Assembly: GCA_021817825.1 (NCBI GenBank) | Contig: JAKAFS010000032.1 | Location: 1 to 38,631, forward strand | Direction of reading: 5' to 3' | Length of the DNA stretch: 38,631 nt | Origin: Deltaproteobacteria bacterium | GTDB lineage: Bacteria > Desulfobacterota > Syntrophia > Syntrophales > UBA5619 | In this document: positions 16,324 to 24,146 of the stretch, piece after piece | Layout of the letters: the number at the start of each line of letters is the position of its first letter | Numbering within the stretch: the first letter of the stretch is position 1 | The notes under the pieces: model-generated | Told to the model about the DNA's origin: nothing | The model's database searches: none | What the model saw: only the letters and a program-made list of their open reading frames with translations | Program-made: the position numbers and the translations under genes

Positions 16324-18021
16324 ATGGACAAGAGAACCCTTCTCGCCGTTGTCCTTTCAATCGCAGTGGTATTCGCCTATCAAACCTATTTTGCGCCCAA
16401 GCCGGTCCAAAAGCCGGCCGCGCCGACCCAGCAGGCGGCGCCTGCCGCTGCGCAGCCCGCCCAGCCGGCGGCCCCGGCAGCGGCGGAGAAGGCAACGGCA
16501 CCGACCGCGGTCCAGACCCTCCAGACGGGTCGCATGGTGGCCGCAACCGGAACCGCCTCGGAAAAAGACGTGGTCGTGGACACCCCCCTCTACCGGGCCG
16601 TCTTCACCACCCGCGGCGCCGCTCTGAAATCTTTCCAGCTCAAGCAGTACAAAACGGCGCTGGCCAACGAGGACGACCTCGTCGATATCTTCTACCGGCT
16701 GATCGGCAAGGGAAAACCGAAACCGGCGGCGCCGAGTCAGGTCGAACTCGTCCATGTCTCCCCTGGGATGCCGCGACCGCTGGCCGTTTCCTTTCCCGAT
16801 TCGACCCTCAACGTCCCCCTGGACGGCGTCTACGAAGTAAAGGGCAGCGACCTCGATTTGACCCAGGGGAAGGATCAAAAGACGCTGACCTTTACCCAGA
16901 CCTACCCCGGGGAGCTCAGGATCGACAAGATCTTCACCTTCGATCCGGCCAAGTACAGCTTTGCCATGGAAGTCCGGGTCCATAATCTCACGAACGCTCC
17001 CTTGAGCCAGAACGGCAGCCTTGCCTGGTATCAGTACGTCGATCCTAAGGCGCCCGTGGACAGCTACGGCCACGACGGCCCCGTCTCTTACATCGGCAAA
17101 GAAATCGACCGCCCCGAGGTCGCCAAACTCGAAGCGGACAAACTACAGGGTCCCGACGTCTCCTGGGGCGCCTTCGAGAGCAAGTACTTCATTGCCGCCC
17201 TGATCCCGCAGAATCCTTCCTTGACCAGCTTCCGGACCTCCAAGGATGCTGCAAATCTGGTCTCCGTAAGCCTCAAAGGACCCCAAAGCGTGGTTCCTCC
17301 AGGGCAAGCGGGACTTTTCAGCTATCATCTCTATCTGGGTCCCAAGGACTACAGCCTCCTTAAGGGACAGAACATCGGCCTGGAGAACGCCATCGATTTC
17401 GGCGATTGGCTCAAGTGGCTGGCCATGCCCCTCCTGGTCGTCCTCCAGTTCCTCAACGGCTATGTCGGCAATTACGGGATCGCGATCATCCTCCTGACCG
17501 TCCTGATCAAGCTCATCTTCTGGCCTCTGGGCAACAAGAGCTACAAGTCGATGAAGGAGATGCAGAAGCTCCAGCCGCTGATGCTGGCCCTCCGGGAGAA
17601 GTACAAGGACGACAAGACCCGGTTGAGTCAGGAATCGATGGCCCTCTACAAGACCCACAAGGTGAATCCCTTGGGAGGCTGCCTGCCGATGATCGTCCAG
17701 ATCCCCGTTTTCTTCGGCCTCTACAAGGCTTTGCTCTATGCGATCGAACTGCGCCACTCGCCCTTCTTCTGGTGGATTCAGGACCTCTCGGCAAAAGACC
17801 CCTATTACATCACGCCGATCATCATGGGGGCCACGATGTTCATCCAGCAGAAGATGACGCCGACCGGCGCCGATCCCATGCAGGCGAAGATCATGCTTTT
17901 CATGCCGATCATCTTCACCTTCATGTTCCTCAATTTCCCGTCGGGATTGGTGATCTACTGGCTCTTCAACAACATCATCAGCATCGGCCAGCAGGTCTAC
18001 ATCAATCGGCAACCCTCATGA
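16324..18021 (+). CDS. yidC: Membrane protein insertase YidC
   Basis: The 565-residue inner-membrane insertase helps fold and insert proteins alone or with SecYEG. It has the Gram-negative architecture: an N-terminal helix (LLAVVLSIAVVFAYQTYFA), a low-complexity Pro/Ala/Gln linker (about 30-60), a periplasmic beta-sandwich domain (about 75-340) and the conserved C-terminal 60KD_IMP domain with five helices, starting near WLKWLAMPLLVVLQFLNG. The cytoplasmic helical hairpin (KSMKEMQKLQPLMLALREKY) and GGCLPMIVQIPVFFGLYKAL are typical. GGGAGG precedes the ATG. It lies between yidD and jag as in most bacteria. Confidence 0.97.
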   Translation: MDKRTLLAVVLSIAVVFAYQTYFAPKPVQKPAAPTQQAAPAAAQPAQPAAPAAAEKATAPTAVQTLQTGRMVAATGTASEKDVVVDTPLYRAVFTTRGAALKSFQLKQYKTALANEDDLVDIFYRLIGKGKPKPAAPSQVELVHVSPGMPRPLAVSFPDSTLNVPLDGVYEVKGSDLDLTQGKDQKTLTFTQTYPGELRIDKIFTFDPAKYSFAMEVRVHNLTNAPLSQNGSLAWYQYVDPKAPVDSYGHDGPVSYIGKEIDRPEVAKLEADKLQGPDVSWGAFESKYFIAALIPQNPSLTSFRTSKDAANLVSVSLKGPQSVVPPGQAGLFSYHLYLGPKDYSLLKGQNIGLENAIDFGDWLKWLAMPLLVVLQFLNGYVGNYGIAIILLTVLIKLIFWPLGNKSYKSMKEMQKLQPLMLALREKYKDDKTRLSQESMALYKTHKVNPLGGCLPMIVQIPVFFGLYKALLYAIELRHSPFFWWIQDLSAKDPYYITPIIMGATMFIQQKMTPTGADPMQAKIMLFMPIIFTFMFLNFPSGLVIYWLFNNIISIGQQVYINRQPS

Positions 18022-18043
18022 TTCCGGACAGAGGTGCAGCAGC

Positions 18044-18868
18044 ATGGACGTAATGGAGTTTGAAGGAAGAACCATCGACGAGGCCATCAACAAGGCCTGC
18101 AAGTCGCTCGGGGTTCCCCGGGAAAAATTGAACATTGATATCCTCTCCGAGGGGACCTCCGGATTTTTGGGTCTCGGGGCAAAGAAGGCCCAGATCAGGG
18201 CGGGGCTGCTGAATATCGATCTGTCGATGGATGCCCCTTTTCCACCCCGGGAGCCGAAGGCCGCGGTCCGGCCTCCCCAGCCCCCGACCCGACCGCCGGA
18301 AATCCGTCAGGCATCGCGGGAGGAGCGCAAGCCCACTCCGGCGCCCGCCGAACCACGCCCGGCACCGGTCGTTGCGGAGTCATCCGGCAACGATGATGCG
18401 TCTGCGCAAAAGGCCAAGGGGATACTGGAAGGCCTGCTGATGCGAATGCAGATCGAGGCCCCCGTAGAGGTCAAGGAGACGGAGGAAGCGATCATCCTGA
18501 ACATCCAGGGAGACGGTAGCGGCCTGCTCATCGGCAAGCGGGGGCAGAACCTCGATGCCCTCCAGTATATCGTCAACAAGGCGGTTCATCACACCGCCAA
18601 CGGCCACAAGATGATCGTCATCGACACCGAGGCCTACCGGAAAAGGCGTGAGGAAGCCCTGATCACCCTGGCCATGAGGATCGGCGAAAAGGTGAAAAAG
18701 ACGAAAAAGCCGGTGACCGTCGGCCACATGAACGCCCATGACCGCCGCATCATTCACCTGGCCATCCAGAACGACACCACCCTCACCACCAAGAGTCGCG
18801 GCGAGGGTGAATACCGGAACATCCTGATCCTGCCGGTCCGACGCGGTCCGGAAGACGCCGACGCCTGA
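18044..18868 (+). CDS. jag: Jag/KhpB RNA-binding protein
   Basis: The 274-residue protein has the order Jag-N domain (residues 1-52, FEGRTIDEAINKACKSLGV), a Pro/Arg-rich linker (about 60-115), a KH domain with the GKRG loop in LLIGKRGQNLDALQYI and a C-terminal R3H domain with the RxxxH motif in HDRRIIHLAI. KH and R3H bind single-stranded RNA; homologues affect membrane-protein insertion, cell shape and small-RNA binding in Gram-positive bacteria. Its place directly after yidC is conserved. GAGG lies upstream of the ATG at 18044; a second ATG at 18053 is less well placed. Confidence 0.95.
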   Translation: MDVMEFEGRTIDEAINKACKSLGVPREKLNIDILSEGTSGFLGLGAKKAQIRAGLLNIDLSMDAPFPPREPKAAVRPPQPPTRPPEIRQASREERKPTPAPAEPRPAPVVAESSGNDDASAQKAKGILEGLLMRMQIEAPVEVKETEEAIILNIQGDGSGLLIGKRGQNLDALQYIVNKAVHHTANGHKMIVIDTEAYRKRREEALITLAMRIGEKVKKTKKPVTVGHMNAHDRRIIHLAIQNDTTLTTKSRGEGEYRNILILPVRRGPEDADA

Positions 18869-18897
18869 CGGCGCCTTGACGGAGGAACCCTGATCCG

Positions 18898-20283
18898 ATG
18901 CTTTTCAGGGACACCATCGCAGCCATCGCGACGCCGCCCGGCGTCGGAGGAGTCGGCCTGATCCGCGTCAGCGGATCGGCAGCGGAGGAGATTGCCTGCC
19001 GCCTCTTCCGGCCTTCCCGACCGGCGACCCGGCTGGCCTCCCATCGCCTCATCCATGGAGAAATCGTCGCCCCCGAAACGGGCCAGGTCCTGGACGAGGT
19101 CCTCGTCTCCTTTCTGAAAGCGCCCCGTTCCTATACCGGCGAAGACACCCTCGAGATCAATTGTCACGGCGGTCCGCTCCTGCTCCGCGCCGTTCTCGAA
19201 GAGGTCTTGCGGGCCGGAGCGCGTCCGGCGGACCGGGGGGAATTCACGAAACGGGCCTTTTTGAACGACCGTCTCGATCTGGCCCAGGCCGAGGCCGTCC
19301 ACGACGTGATCACCGCCCAGACCCGGGAGGGACTCGCGGCGGCTGTCGCCCGCCTGAAGGGCCGGCTCTCGGAGCGGATCGATACCCTCCGCGGGCACAT
19401 CGTCGACCTGCTGGCCGGCGTCGAAGCCGCCATCGACTTTGCCGCCGAAGAGGGCGTCGTGGAAGCGCCCGCCGAAGAGCTGGAAAAGGTCCAGCCGCTC
19501 ATCGACGCATTATCGGCCCTGGCGGCCAGCTACCGGCGGGGAAGGATCGCCCGGGAGGGACTCGGCATCGTCATCGCCGGCCGGCCGAACGTCGGCAAAT
19601 CGAGTCTCCTCAACCGCCTGCTGGGGGAAAAGCGGGCGATCGTCACCGACATTCCCGGAACGACAAGGGATTTCATCGAAGAGGCGGTCGATCTGGACGG
19701 AATCGCCGTCCGCCTGACCGACACGGCCGGAATCCGTCCGCCCGAAAGCGCCGTGGAAAAGGCGGGCATCGCGCTGGTCTGGGAACGACTGGAGAGGGCC
19801 GACGCCGTCCTTCTGCTCCTCGACGGCAGCTTGCCGGCCACGGCGGCAGACCGGGAACTCATCGAAAAAATCCGCAATATTCCCCTGATCCCGGTCATCA
19901 ACAAATCCGATCTTGTCCAACAACTCGATGCCGCGGCCCTGAAGGACCTGCTTCCCTCCGACGCCTTTTCCCCCGTCCGGATTTCGGCCAAGTACGGCAA
20001 GGGCATCGAGGATCTCCAGGCGGCAATCCGGGCTCTGGTCCCCGAGATCCCGGCAGCCGAAGCCGCCGAGCTGACGGTCGCCCATCTGCGCCACAAGGTC
20101 GCCCTGGAGAAGGCCGTAGAGGGCCTGGTCCGCGCCCGGGAGGGATTGCGGGACCGGCTTCCGCCGGAACTGGTCGCTCTGGAGATCCGGGAAGCCCTGG
20201 ACGCCCTCGACGAAATCGCCGGACGGACAACGCCGGAAGCGGTCCTTGACCGGATCTTTGCCCAATTTTGCATCGGCAAGTAG
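18898..20283 (+). CDS. mnmE: tRNA modification GTPase MnmE
   Basis: The 461-residue GTPase works with MnmG to build the 5-carboxymethylaminomethyl group on wobble uridine of certain tRNAs. The N-terminal folate-binding domain (1-120) starts DTIAAIATPPGVGGVGLIRV. A helical domain encloses a Ras-like G domain with G1 GRPNVGKSS (228-236), DIPGTTRD (251-258), DTAG (275-278) and NKSD (335-338). The C-terminus ends with CIGK, containing the essential cysteine. GGAGG precedes the ATG. mnmG is not adjacent, unlike the common mnmE-mnmG layout; the next genes encode envelope proteins instead. Confidence 0.97.
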   Translation: MLFRDTIAAIATPPGVGGVGLIRVSGSAAEEIACRLFRPSRPATRLASHRLIHGEIVAPETGQVLDEVLVSFLKAPRSYTGEDTLEINCHGGPLLLRAVLEEVLRAGARPADRGEFTKRAFLNDRLDLAQAEAVHDVITAQTREGLAAAVARLKGRLSERIDTLRGHIVDLLAGVEAAIDFAAEEGVVEAPAEELEKVQPLIDALSALAASYRRGRIAREGLGIVIAGRPNVGKSSLLNRLLGEKRAIVTDIPGTTRDFIEEAVDLDGIAVRLTDTAGIRPPESAVEKAGIALVWERLERADAVLLLLDGSLPATAADRELIEKIRNIPLIPVINKSDLVQQLDAAALKDLLPSDAFSPVRISAKYGKGIEDLQAAIRALVPEIPAAEAAELTVAHLRHKVALEKAVEGLVRAREGLRDRLPPELVALEIREALDALDEIAGRTTPEAVLDRIFAQFCIGK

Positions 20284-20370
20284 AACCGCTTTCCCTTTAC
20301 AGCCCCCCCTTTTTTCTGTATAGGTAGTGCCGGCGCCGGGAAACCCGGCCAAGGGAAAGGTCCACCTAGC

Positions 20371-21501
20371 ATGCGAAAAACAGTCTTAGCGCCCCTGTGT
20401 CTTGCCGTCCTTCTCTTTTCCCCCCTGCCCGGCAGTTGTGCAGAAAAATGCGTTCAGACCGAGGGAGAGGCCGTCATTGTCGAGAGGGACATTCCCTCCG
20501 CAAAGACCGAGGCCGTCGCCCGGGCGAAGTGGGCGGCTATCGAACAGACCGTGGGCGCCGAGGTCAAGTCCGGAAGCATTGTCCAAAATTTCACCCTCGT
20601 CGATGAGATCATCAAGACCCAGGCCGCCGGCGTGGTCACGAGCTGGCAGCTGCTCGCCCAGGACAATCGTCCCGATTCGGTCTTCGTGAAGATCAAGGCC
20701 TGCGTCGAACCCAAGCAGGCCCAGGCGGCGGTGTCGGCGCTCGCGCTGAACAATGCCGTTGCCGTCTTCATCCCGGCAAAGAGACCTGCGGCGCGACCGA
20801 CCGACGCCTACGAGGAGAGCAACCTCCTGTCGGAAACCCTGATCGGCAAACTCACCGACCAGGGCTACCGCGTCGTCGATGTGGCGCCGACCGGCGCGGC
20901 CGACGCGGCAGCGATCGAAAAGGCCCTCCAGAGCGGCAACACCCTCACGGTCCGCAGCCTGATGTACAGATTTCTCTCCAACGTGATTATCATCGGCAAG
21001 ATCGACTATGCCGTTTCCACCAAAAAAGGGGAGGATATCGGCTACGGCCTTTCCATGCCCCTGAACCACGTGACGGTCCGGATGAGCTACCGGATCGTTG
21101 CCCGGGACGCAAAAACGGGAAATGCGGAGATCCTGACGGCCGGCGCGGAACAGGCCCGGGGGGTGGCGGGCAGCGTCGAGGATGCCGCCGCGGAGGGGAT
21201 GAAGGCCCTGGCGGCAAAAACGGCGCCCCTGCTCCTCGACAAGATCGCCTCGTTCATCAAGGGAAATATCAAGCGGGTTTCGATTCAGGTCGCCGGCGTG
21301 AAAGACCTCGACGCGAACCGGGAGATCAAGGAACTGCTCCAGCAGATCGTCTGGGTGACGGACGTGGAGGAAAAACGGCGGGGCGAGTTCGTCGTCGGCT
21401 ATCCCGAGAACTCCCTCTACCTGGCCAACAGCCTTCGCCAGAAGGGACGCTTCAAGATCGTGGATTTCACACCCTACAGCCTGATGCTGGAATGGAAATG
21501 A
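20371..21501 (+). CDS. Exported protein with FlgT/LPP20-like N-terminal region
   Basis: A 376-residue protein with a cleavable signal peptide (TVLAPLCLAVLLFSPLPG, cleavage near SCA at about residue 24). The following segment, EGEAVIVERDIPSAKTEAVA and beyond, resembles the N-terminal domain of flagellar FlgT and related envelope proteins, in which an alpha/beta unit begins with a helix of alanine-rich repeats. The remainder looks like successive small alpha/beta domains, including NLLSETLIGKLTDQGYRVVD. The family call is by general resemblance only. It is probably in an operon with the next gene, 53 bases away, whose product is a lipoprotein; together they may form an outer-membrane-associated assembly. 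No flagellar gene is near, so a flagellar role is doubtful. Confidence 0.65.
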   Translation: MRKTVLAPLCLAVLLFSPLPGSCAEKCVQTEGEAVIVERDIPSAKTEAVARAKWAAIEQTVGAEVKSGSIVQNFTLVDEIIKTQAAGVVTSWQLLAQDNRPDSVFVKIKACVEPKQAQAAVSALALNNAVAVFIPAKRPAARPTDAYEESNLLSETLIGKLTDQGYRVVDVAPTGAADAAAIEKALQSGNTLTVRSLMYRFLSNVIIIGKIDYAVSTKKGEDIGYGLSMPLNHVTVRMSYRIVARDAKTGNAEILTAGAEQARGVAGSVEDAAAEGMKALAAKTAPLLLDKIASFIKGNIKRVSIQVAGVKDLDANREIKELLQQIVWVTDVEEKRRGEFVVGYPENSLYLANSLRQKGRFKIVDFTPYSLMLEWK

Positions 21502-21554
21502 CGGGAGGGAAAAAGCCGATGCGACACCAAGGGACGGCCCGCGAAAAGGGCAAA

Positions 21555-22586
21555 ATGAAGGGACGATGGATTCTCTGTCTTTGCGGGATGGCCCTGTGCA
21601 CGGGCTGCGCCACGCAGATCCGCGTCAATATGCTCCAGCCGGCCGAATACCACGAGGCTTCCCTGACCAAGACCGTCGCGGTCATGCCCTTTGCGGGTCC
21701 CGATGGCCAGGCCGTCGCCGCCGAGTTCGAGGCGGTCCTCGGCGGCATCAACATCGACGAGAAGCAGTACTTCACCGTTGTGGACCGCTCTGCCATCGAC
21801 AAGACCGTCTCGGAGCTGAAACTCGGCCAGAGCGGTCTGGTGGATGCGGGAACCGCGGCAAAGATCGGGGACCTGGTCGGCGCCCAGGGAATCTACACCG
21901 GCGTCGTGACGCAATCCGCCTGGAACGACAGCCGCTACCAGGAGACGCGCCAGGAATGCGCGGCACGGGAAATCAAGCGCGATGCCAGGGGAAAGCTGAC
22001 CGAGGGAAGCTGCATCAGCTGGCGCTCCCGTCCCGTCTCGTGCATCAGAAGGGTGGCCACTTTCGCCTGCTCGCCGAAGTTGATCGAAGTGAGGACCGGC
22101 AAGGTTCTCTACACCCACAACCTGACGGGCTCCGCGGATGCCGCTGCTTGCCAGGACGGAAGACCGCTCCCCGGAGGTCCCGAACTCCTCGACAAGGCGC
22201 AGGAGCAGGTCAAGGCACAGTTTAGGAAAGACATCGCGCCCCATTACGTCACAAGGCAGATCACCCTCATGGACGACACGGCCGGCATGACCTCCACGGA
22301 AGCCAAAGACCGGCTGAAACAGGGGCTGGAATATGCGGACAAAGGACGGATGGACCAGGCCTGCGAACACTGGGGCACGGCAAGGGTGCTCTCCCCCAAT
22401 GCACCGTCCGTCCTTTACGATCTCGGGGTCTGCGCCGAGAGCCGCGGAGACTTCGATGCCGCGCTCGGCCTTTATCGCGAAGCAGACCGGCAGTTGGGCA
22501 AGCCCGAAGACCGGATCACCCTGGCCCTCGGGCGGATGAACGAGGCGATCAAGAACCGCAAGAAGCTTCAGGAACAGTTGAAATAA
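21555..22586 (+). CDS. CsgG/LpoB-like lipoprotein with C-terminal TPR
   Basis: A 343-residue predicted lipoprotein: a short signal peptide (MKGRWILCLCGMALCTGC) with lipid-bearing Cys18. Next comes a CsgG/LpoB-type alpha/beta domain (KTVAVMPFAGPDGQ, then YFTVVDRSAIDKTVSEL and GDLVGAQGIYTGVV). The last 100 residues are TPR-like (LKQGLEYADKGRMDQACEHW, then SVLYDLGVCAESRGDFDAAL). The central insert contains several cysteines (about 133-180), unusual for this fold. The start at 21555 has AAGGG close upstream and gives a compact signal peptide; an ATG at 21519 with GGAGGG is the alternative. CsgG forms the curli export pore and LpoB activates a peptidoglycan synthase; which, if either, applies here cannot be told. 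Confidence 0.75.
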   Translation: MKGRWILCLCGMALCTGCATQIRVNMLQPAEYHEASLTKTVAVMPFAGPDGQAVAAEFEAVLGGINIDEKQYFTVVDRSAIDKTVSELKLGQSGLVDAGTAAKIGDLVGAQGIYTGVVTQSAWNDSRYQETRQECAAREIKRDARGKLTEGSCISWRSRPVSCIRRVATFACSPKLIEVRTGKVLYTHNLTGSADAAACQDGRPLPGGPELLDKAQEQVKAQFRKDIAPHYVTRQITLMDDTAGMTSTEAKDRLKQGLEYADKGRMDQACEHWGTARVLSPNAPSVLYDLGVCAESRGDFDAALGLYREADRQLGKPEDRITLALGRMNEAIKNRKKLQEQLK

Positions 22587-22599
22587 AATCAGCCCGCAT

Positions 22600-23040
22600 T
22601 TATGCCTTCGGTTGCGGGATAAAACCAAGTTCGCGCAGAATTTGCAGGGTGGTTTTCGTGGCCGGCAGGTCGGCCAGCTCCTCCGGCGACACCCAGCGCG
22701 CCTCCAGGGCGTCGTCGGCCCCTTTCACCTCTCCGCAGACGTACTCTCCGGCGTAATCGATCACCGCGTAATGGAAGCGGACCCGCCCTGCGGCGTCCCG
22801 ATCCACCAAGTCGCCGGTGTAGACATGTTCCTTGGCGCGGATCGTGATCCCCGTTTCTTCGCGGATCTCCCGTTCCGCCCCTTCCCGCATGGTCTCCCCA
22901 ACCTTGAGCCCTCCGCCCGGAATGGCCCATAGCCCGCAATTGGGGGGCACCCCCCGCCGGACGAGCAGGACCCGGCCTTCTTTCAGGACAACCGCTCCGA
23001 CCCCGACCCGCGGACTGTCCGGATATTCACGACGCGACAT
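22600..23040 (-). CDS. Nudix hydrolase
   Basis: A 146-residue pyrophosphohydrolase of the MutT/ADP-ribose pyrophosphatase type. The Nudix box is complete, from G43 through E49 and R57-E58 to E61-E62-x-G64-I65, preceded by WAIPGGGLKVGE. The N-terminal segment VGVGAVVLKEGRVLLVRRG is the usual first strands. AAGGAG precedes the start by 7 nt. The substrate is not predictable, but ADP-ribose or an NAD breakdown product would fit a neighbour that consumes NAD: the sirtuin gene lies 45 bases upstream on the same strand. It converges on the lipoprotein gene with only 13 bases between the stops. Confidence 0.92.
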   Translation of the reverse strand: MSRREYPDSPRVGVGAVVLKEGRVLLVRRGVPPNCGLWAIPGGGLKVGETMREGAEREIREETGITIRAKEHVYTGDLVDRDAAGRVRFHYAVIDYAGEYVCGEVKGADDALEARWVSPEELADLPATKTTLQILRELGFIPQPKA

Positions 23041-23085
23041 GCAAGACTCCTTTTTAAAAAATCCCCGGCCTTCCTCCCTGAAGTT

Positions 23086-23877
23086 TCAGGCCGATCCGGG
23101 AAATCGCCGCCGTACCTCGGCGACGAGCCGCCCCATGACCTCGCCGGCGGAGCCGTGGATGACCAGATCGGCCATCTCGTCCGCCGGCGTCGGGGTCAGA
23201 TTGACGATGACGAGCTTTGCCCCCGACTGTTTGGCATAGGCAGGCATGTAGGCCGCCGGATAGACGACCAGCGACGAGCCGACGACGATCATCAGTTCGC
23301 AGCGAATCGCGCGCCGGGTCGCCTCTTCGAGGATCTCTTCGGGAAGGGCCTCGCCGAAGAAGATCACATCGGGCTTCAGGATTCCCCCGCAATGCATGCA
23401 GGGAGGCGCCTCTGCGGAGGCCCCGCTTTGGTCGAGGATCTCTTCCAAGGGAAAACGGTTCCCGCAGTCCAGGCAGCGGATCCAGCGCATATTGCCGTGA
23501 AGCTCGAAGACCCGCTCCGGCACGTTTCCCGCCTTCTGGTGAAGATTGTCGATGTTCTGGGTGATGATGCAGTCGAGCAACCCCAAGGCCTCCAGCTCGG
23601 CGATGGCCCGGTGGGCGGCATTGGGTTCGCAGTTCTTGAAGAGGCCTCCGGCCATCAGGAAGCGCCAATGTTTTTGCCGCGCCTGGGGACTGGCAATGTA
23701 CCGGTCGATCGTAAAGTCCGCCTGGTCGAACCGCGACCAAAGCCCCCCGGGGCTTCGGAAATCCGGAATCCCCGATTCGGTGCTGACGCCGGCGCCCGTA
23801 AAGACGACCGTCTGTCCGACCTCGGCGATCAACTCCGCCGCTTGGACAATCTGCGTTTCCCGATCCTCGGTGACCAT
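23086..23877 (-). CDS. cobB: NAD-dependent protein deacylase (sirtuin)
   Basis: The 263-residue enzyme removes acyl groups from lysines using NAD, giving nicotinamide and O-acyl-ADP-ribose. All motifs are present: GAGVSTESGIPDFRSPGGLW (28-47), QNID (107-110), catalytic His127 in FELHGN, zinc ligands Cys135/Cys138 and Cys160/Cys163, and VVGSSLVVYPAA. It lacks the Ala-Tyr-Arg signature of desuccinylases, so a deacetylase-like range is likely. AAAGGGGG precedes the ATG. In syntrophic bacteria acyl-CoA pools drive heavy protein acylation, so a sirtuin would be useful; this is context, not sequence. A Nudix gene follows in the same direction. Confidence 0.95.
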   Translation of the reverse strand: MVTEDRETQIVQAAELIAEVGQTVVFTGAGVSTESGIPDFRSPGGLWSRFDQADFTIDRYIASPQARQKHWRFLMAGGLFKNCEPNAAHRAIAELEALGLLDCIITQNIDNLHQKAGNVPERVFELHGNMRWIRCLDCGNRFPLEEILDQSGASAEAPPCMHCGGILKPDVIFFGEALPEEILEEATRRAIRCELMIVVGSSLVVYPAAYMPAYAKQSGAKLVIVNLTPTPADEMADLVIHGSAGEVMGRLVAEVRRRFPGSA

Positions 23878-24033
23878 GCGTCCCCCTTTGCCGTTCCCGT
23901 CCGCTCGTCTTACGCGGCAAGGCCAGCACTATAGTCGAACCGCGGCGAAAAGACAAAATGAAAAAATGCCCGCCTCCAGGAAGAGGAATCCTCCGTCGGG
24001 CGCAATTTTAACACTTCGCAAACCGATCTTTTC

Positions 24034-24063
24034 TTGACAGGCCGCGGACCTTTTGCTTATATT
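24034..24063 (+). promoter_or_regulatory. Sigma70 promoter of the diadenylate cyclase gene
   Basis: Perfect TTGACA (24034-24039), an 18-bp spacer and TATATT (24058-24063), about 85 bases before the start codon. It lies between the divergent sirtuin and cyclase genes. Confidence 0.7.
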
Positions 24064-24146
24064 GCTCAAAAGCGTTCTTTTCTTCCATTTTTCAACCCCT
24101 GCCCCTCCGGCCGGCCTTCCCGCAGGCGGAAAGACGAGAAGGAAAC

